Source: Porphyromonadaceae bacterium UBA4277 (GTDB lineage Bacteria > Bacteroidota > Bacteroidia > Bacteroidales > Muribaculaceae). From it: a stretch of DNA of 30,293 nucleotides. The stretch is taken from the NCBI GenBank assembly GCA_002395965.1, contig DGVT01000063.1, forward strand, positions 17,427-47,719. Reading direction: 5' to 3'. Positions 29,655 through 30,293 of this stretch are shown piece by piece; position 1 is the first letter of the stretch, and every line of letters starts with the position of its first letter. The position numbers and the translations under genes are program-made. Under the pieces are notes generated by a model that saw only the letters and a program-made list of their open reading frames with translations, ran no database searches and had not been told where the DNA came from.

Positions 29655-29999
29655 TTATTTAAATGGATAATTTATAGGGTGTTCTGCAATGTGAAAAGAG
29701 ATGCAAATGGCACTTGAACCTTTGCCAAGAGTAATCTTGATATAGACTTCTTGCCCTTTTACATCTTTTCCGAAGACCCACATTTCCCCACATTGGTTAA
29801 GCGTATCAATGATAGGCCCTTCGGAGTAATCCTTGACCTCAAGATTGACAATGACCGATTCACGGTATTTTGGAGTGATTTCCAATTCGGCCAATGCTTG
29901 CAGGTTCTTGCCCCGGTCGTCTCTGAATATGATTCCAAAGACCTTTATTTTCTCCTTGAACTGATTCAAGAATTGTTGGACTTCGTCTTTCGTTACCAT
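29655..29999 (-). CDS. Putative MqsR/RelE-like toxin, first gene of the island operon
   Basis: A 114-aa protein with no signal peptide. The region EMWVFGKDVKGQEVYIKITLGKGSSAICISFHIAEHP near the C-terminus resembles the strand-rich end of small RNase toxins of the MqsR/RelE type (compare the MqsR pattern GQVYLKI...LIVSFK). The N-terminal helix (DEVQQFLNQFKEKIKVFGIIFRDDRGKNLQAL) and DYSEGPIID are other conserved-looking parts. The partner gene 8 bp downstream is an MqsA/SocA-type antitoxin, so the toxin reading rests mainly on genetic context plus this resemblance. A typical promoter lies 25-55 bases upstream. Which catalytic residues it would use is not clear. A non-ribonuclease toxin remains possible. 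Confidence 0.65.
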   Translation of the reverse strand: MVTKDEVQQFLNQFKEKIKVFGIIFRDDRGKNLQALAELEITPKYRESVIVNLEVKDYSEGPIIDTLNQCGEMWVFGKDVKGQEVYIKITLGKGSSAICISFHIAEHPINYPFK

Positions 30000-30023
30000 T
30001 ATTTAACAGGTTTTTTAATGCCG

Positions 30024-30054
30024 CAAAAATAAACTTATTAGTTGAAAAATCAAA
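30024..30054 (-). promoter_or_regulatory. Promoter of the toxin-antitoxin operon
   Basis: On the minus strand TTTG (30054-30051), 19 bases, TATTTTTG (30031-30024): an ideal Bacteroidetes promoter, ending 25 bases before the toxin ATG. Confidence 0.75.
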
Positions 30055-30055
30055 A

Positions 30056-30077
30056 TAATTTATGAATTAATTTATGA
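30056..30077 (-). promoter_or_regulatory. Candidate operator: two 10-bp direct repeats upstream of the TA promoter
   Basis: TAATTTATGA occurs at 30056-30065 and 30068-30077 on the plus strand, one helical turn apart and directly beside the -33 box. It could be a binding site for the HTH antitoxin, though the AT-rich context makes chance possible. Confidence 0.35.
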
Positions 30078-30132
30078 TAAAGTTGTTTTTTTGGCAAATA
30101 AAGCGTCTAATATTCCTTTAGTCATCCGAATT

Positions 30133-30178
30133 AGACCCAAGACCCACAGCTTAGAAGGTTGTTGCTCTATCCAGCTGG
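30133..30178 (-). pseudogene. Degenerate tRNA-Arg (anticodon TCT) fragment
   Basis: On the minus strand CCAGCTGGATAGAGC (D-arm), ACAAC-CTTCTAA-GCTGT (anticodon stem-loop, one mismatch, anticodon TCT) and GGGTC-TTGGGT (variable loop and start of T-arm) read as a tRNA-Arg. The acceptor 5' half is absent and the T-arm breaks off (CTAATTCGG), so it is not a working tRNA. It sits at the outer edge of the AT-rich island, as an attachment-site remnant would. Confidence 0.65.
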
Positions 30179-30250
30179 TTTGCTTTGCTAGCAATTAATG
30201 ATCTAGAAAAACTGGAGAGATACTTCGGTTTTTCCCTGAAATTATAAAGA

Positions 30251-30293
30251 TTTGACCATATCCCCTGGGGTCGCCCGCACCATCGCCGACCTC
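30251..30293 (+). pseudogene. Diverged fragment of the comM 3' region (continues beyond the window)
   Basis: Bases 30270-30293 encode VARTIADL, identical in protein to comM 28009-28032 but with three synonymous changes (GTG/GTC, GCA/GCC, ATT/ATC). Homology seems to extend left to TTTGACC (30251), where one extra base breaks the frame. It appears to be a displaced comM end; only its first part is visible. Confidence 0.6.

Noticed and set aside
30251..30293. Assembly artefact duplicating the comM 3' end
   Set aside because: The copy differs from comM at three third-codon positions in 24 bases, so it is not a simple repeated read. A join between strains cannot be excluded and is stated as a test in the finding.

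Overview
The window looks like a Bacteroidales chromosome, probably Muribaculaceae- or Prevotellaceae-like; family rank is inference. The evidence is the gene set (menaquinone methyltransferase, a QueA of about 350 aa, LptE next to SecG, lipoprotein glutaminyl cyclase, a TPR protein next to an outer-membrane barrel) and repeated matches to the Bacteroidetes promoter (TTTG, 19-20 bases, TAnnTTTG) rather than the E. coli -35/-10. Core genes are GC-rich. Three stretches are visibly AT-richer and look acquired: the Fic gene (0.58-1.6 kb), a sigma-factor remnant (12.3-12.9 kb) and a toxin-antitoxin island (28.1-30.2 kb).

Layout. 0-2.4 kb (+): the 3' end of phoH, a Fic-family gene that seems wedged between phoH and ubiE, and ubiE/menG. 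2.4-5.4 kb (-): tatD, a polyprenyl diphosphate synthase and two small lipoproteins. 5.5-6.9 kb: gene-free repeat cluster. 7.0-12.0 kb: aqpZ (-), a ugd-like gene with altered active-site residues (+), pfkA (+), and an S41 C-terminal processing protease (-). 12.0-13.5 kb: tandem promoter-bearing repeats, a sigma-70 remnant and short palindromes. 13.5-18.4 kb (+): a 998-aa TPR protein and a 615-aa beta-barrel. 18.4-18.9 kb: a 201-bp element with perfect 17-bp inverted ends and a terminator. 19.0-20.0 kb (-): queA. 20.1-21.5 kb: a second gene-free cluster built from the same modules as the first. 21.5-28.1 kb (+): AraC regulator, sigma-54-type activator, lptE, a hypothetical gene, secG, glutaminyl cyclase and comM. 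28.1-30.2 kb (-): a three-gene toxin-antitoxin-type operon, then a degenerate tRNA-Arg fragment and, at the window edge, what looks like a second, diverged piece of the comM 3' region.

The most unusual material is non-coding. A family of about 395-bp, largely palindromic, MITE-like elements occurs in four nearly identical copies (two pairs 14 kb apart), embedded among other shared hairpin modules. Several gene boundaries carry duplicated gene ends (ubiE 5' end, tatD 5' end, comM 3' end), as if DNA had been inserted at gene borders with the border sequence regenerated. The coding novelty is the island beside comM: an MqsR/RelE-like toxin, a Panacea/SocA (DUF4065) antitoxin and an unrecognised 136-aa third protein under one promoter.
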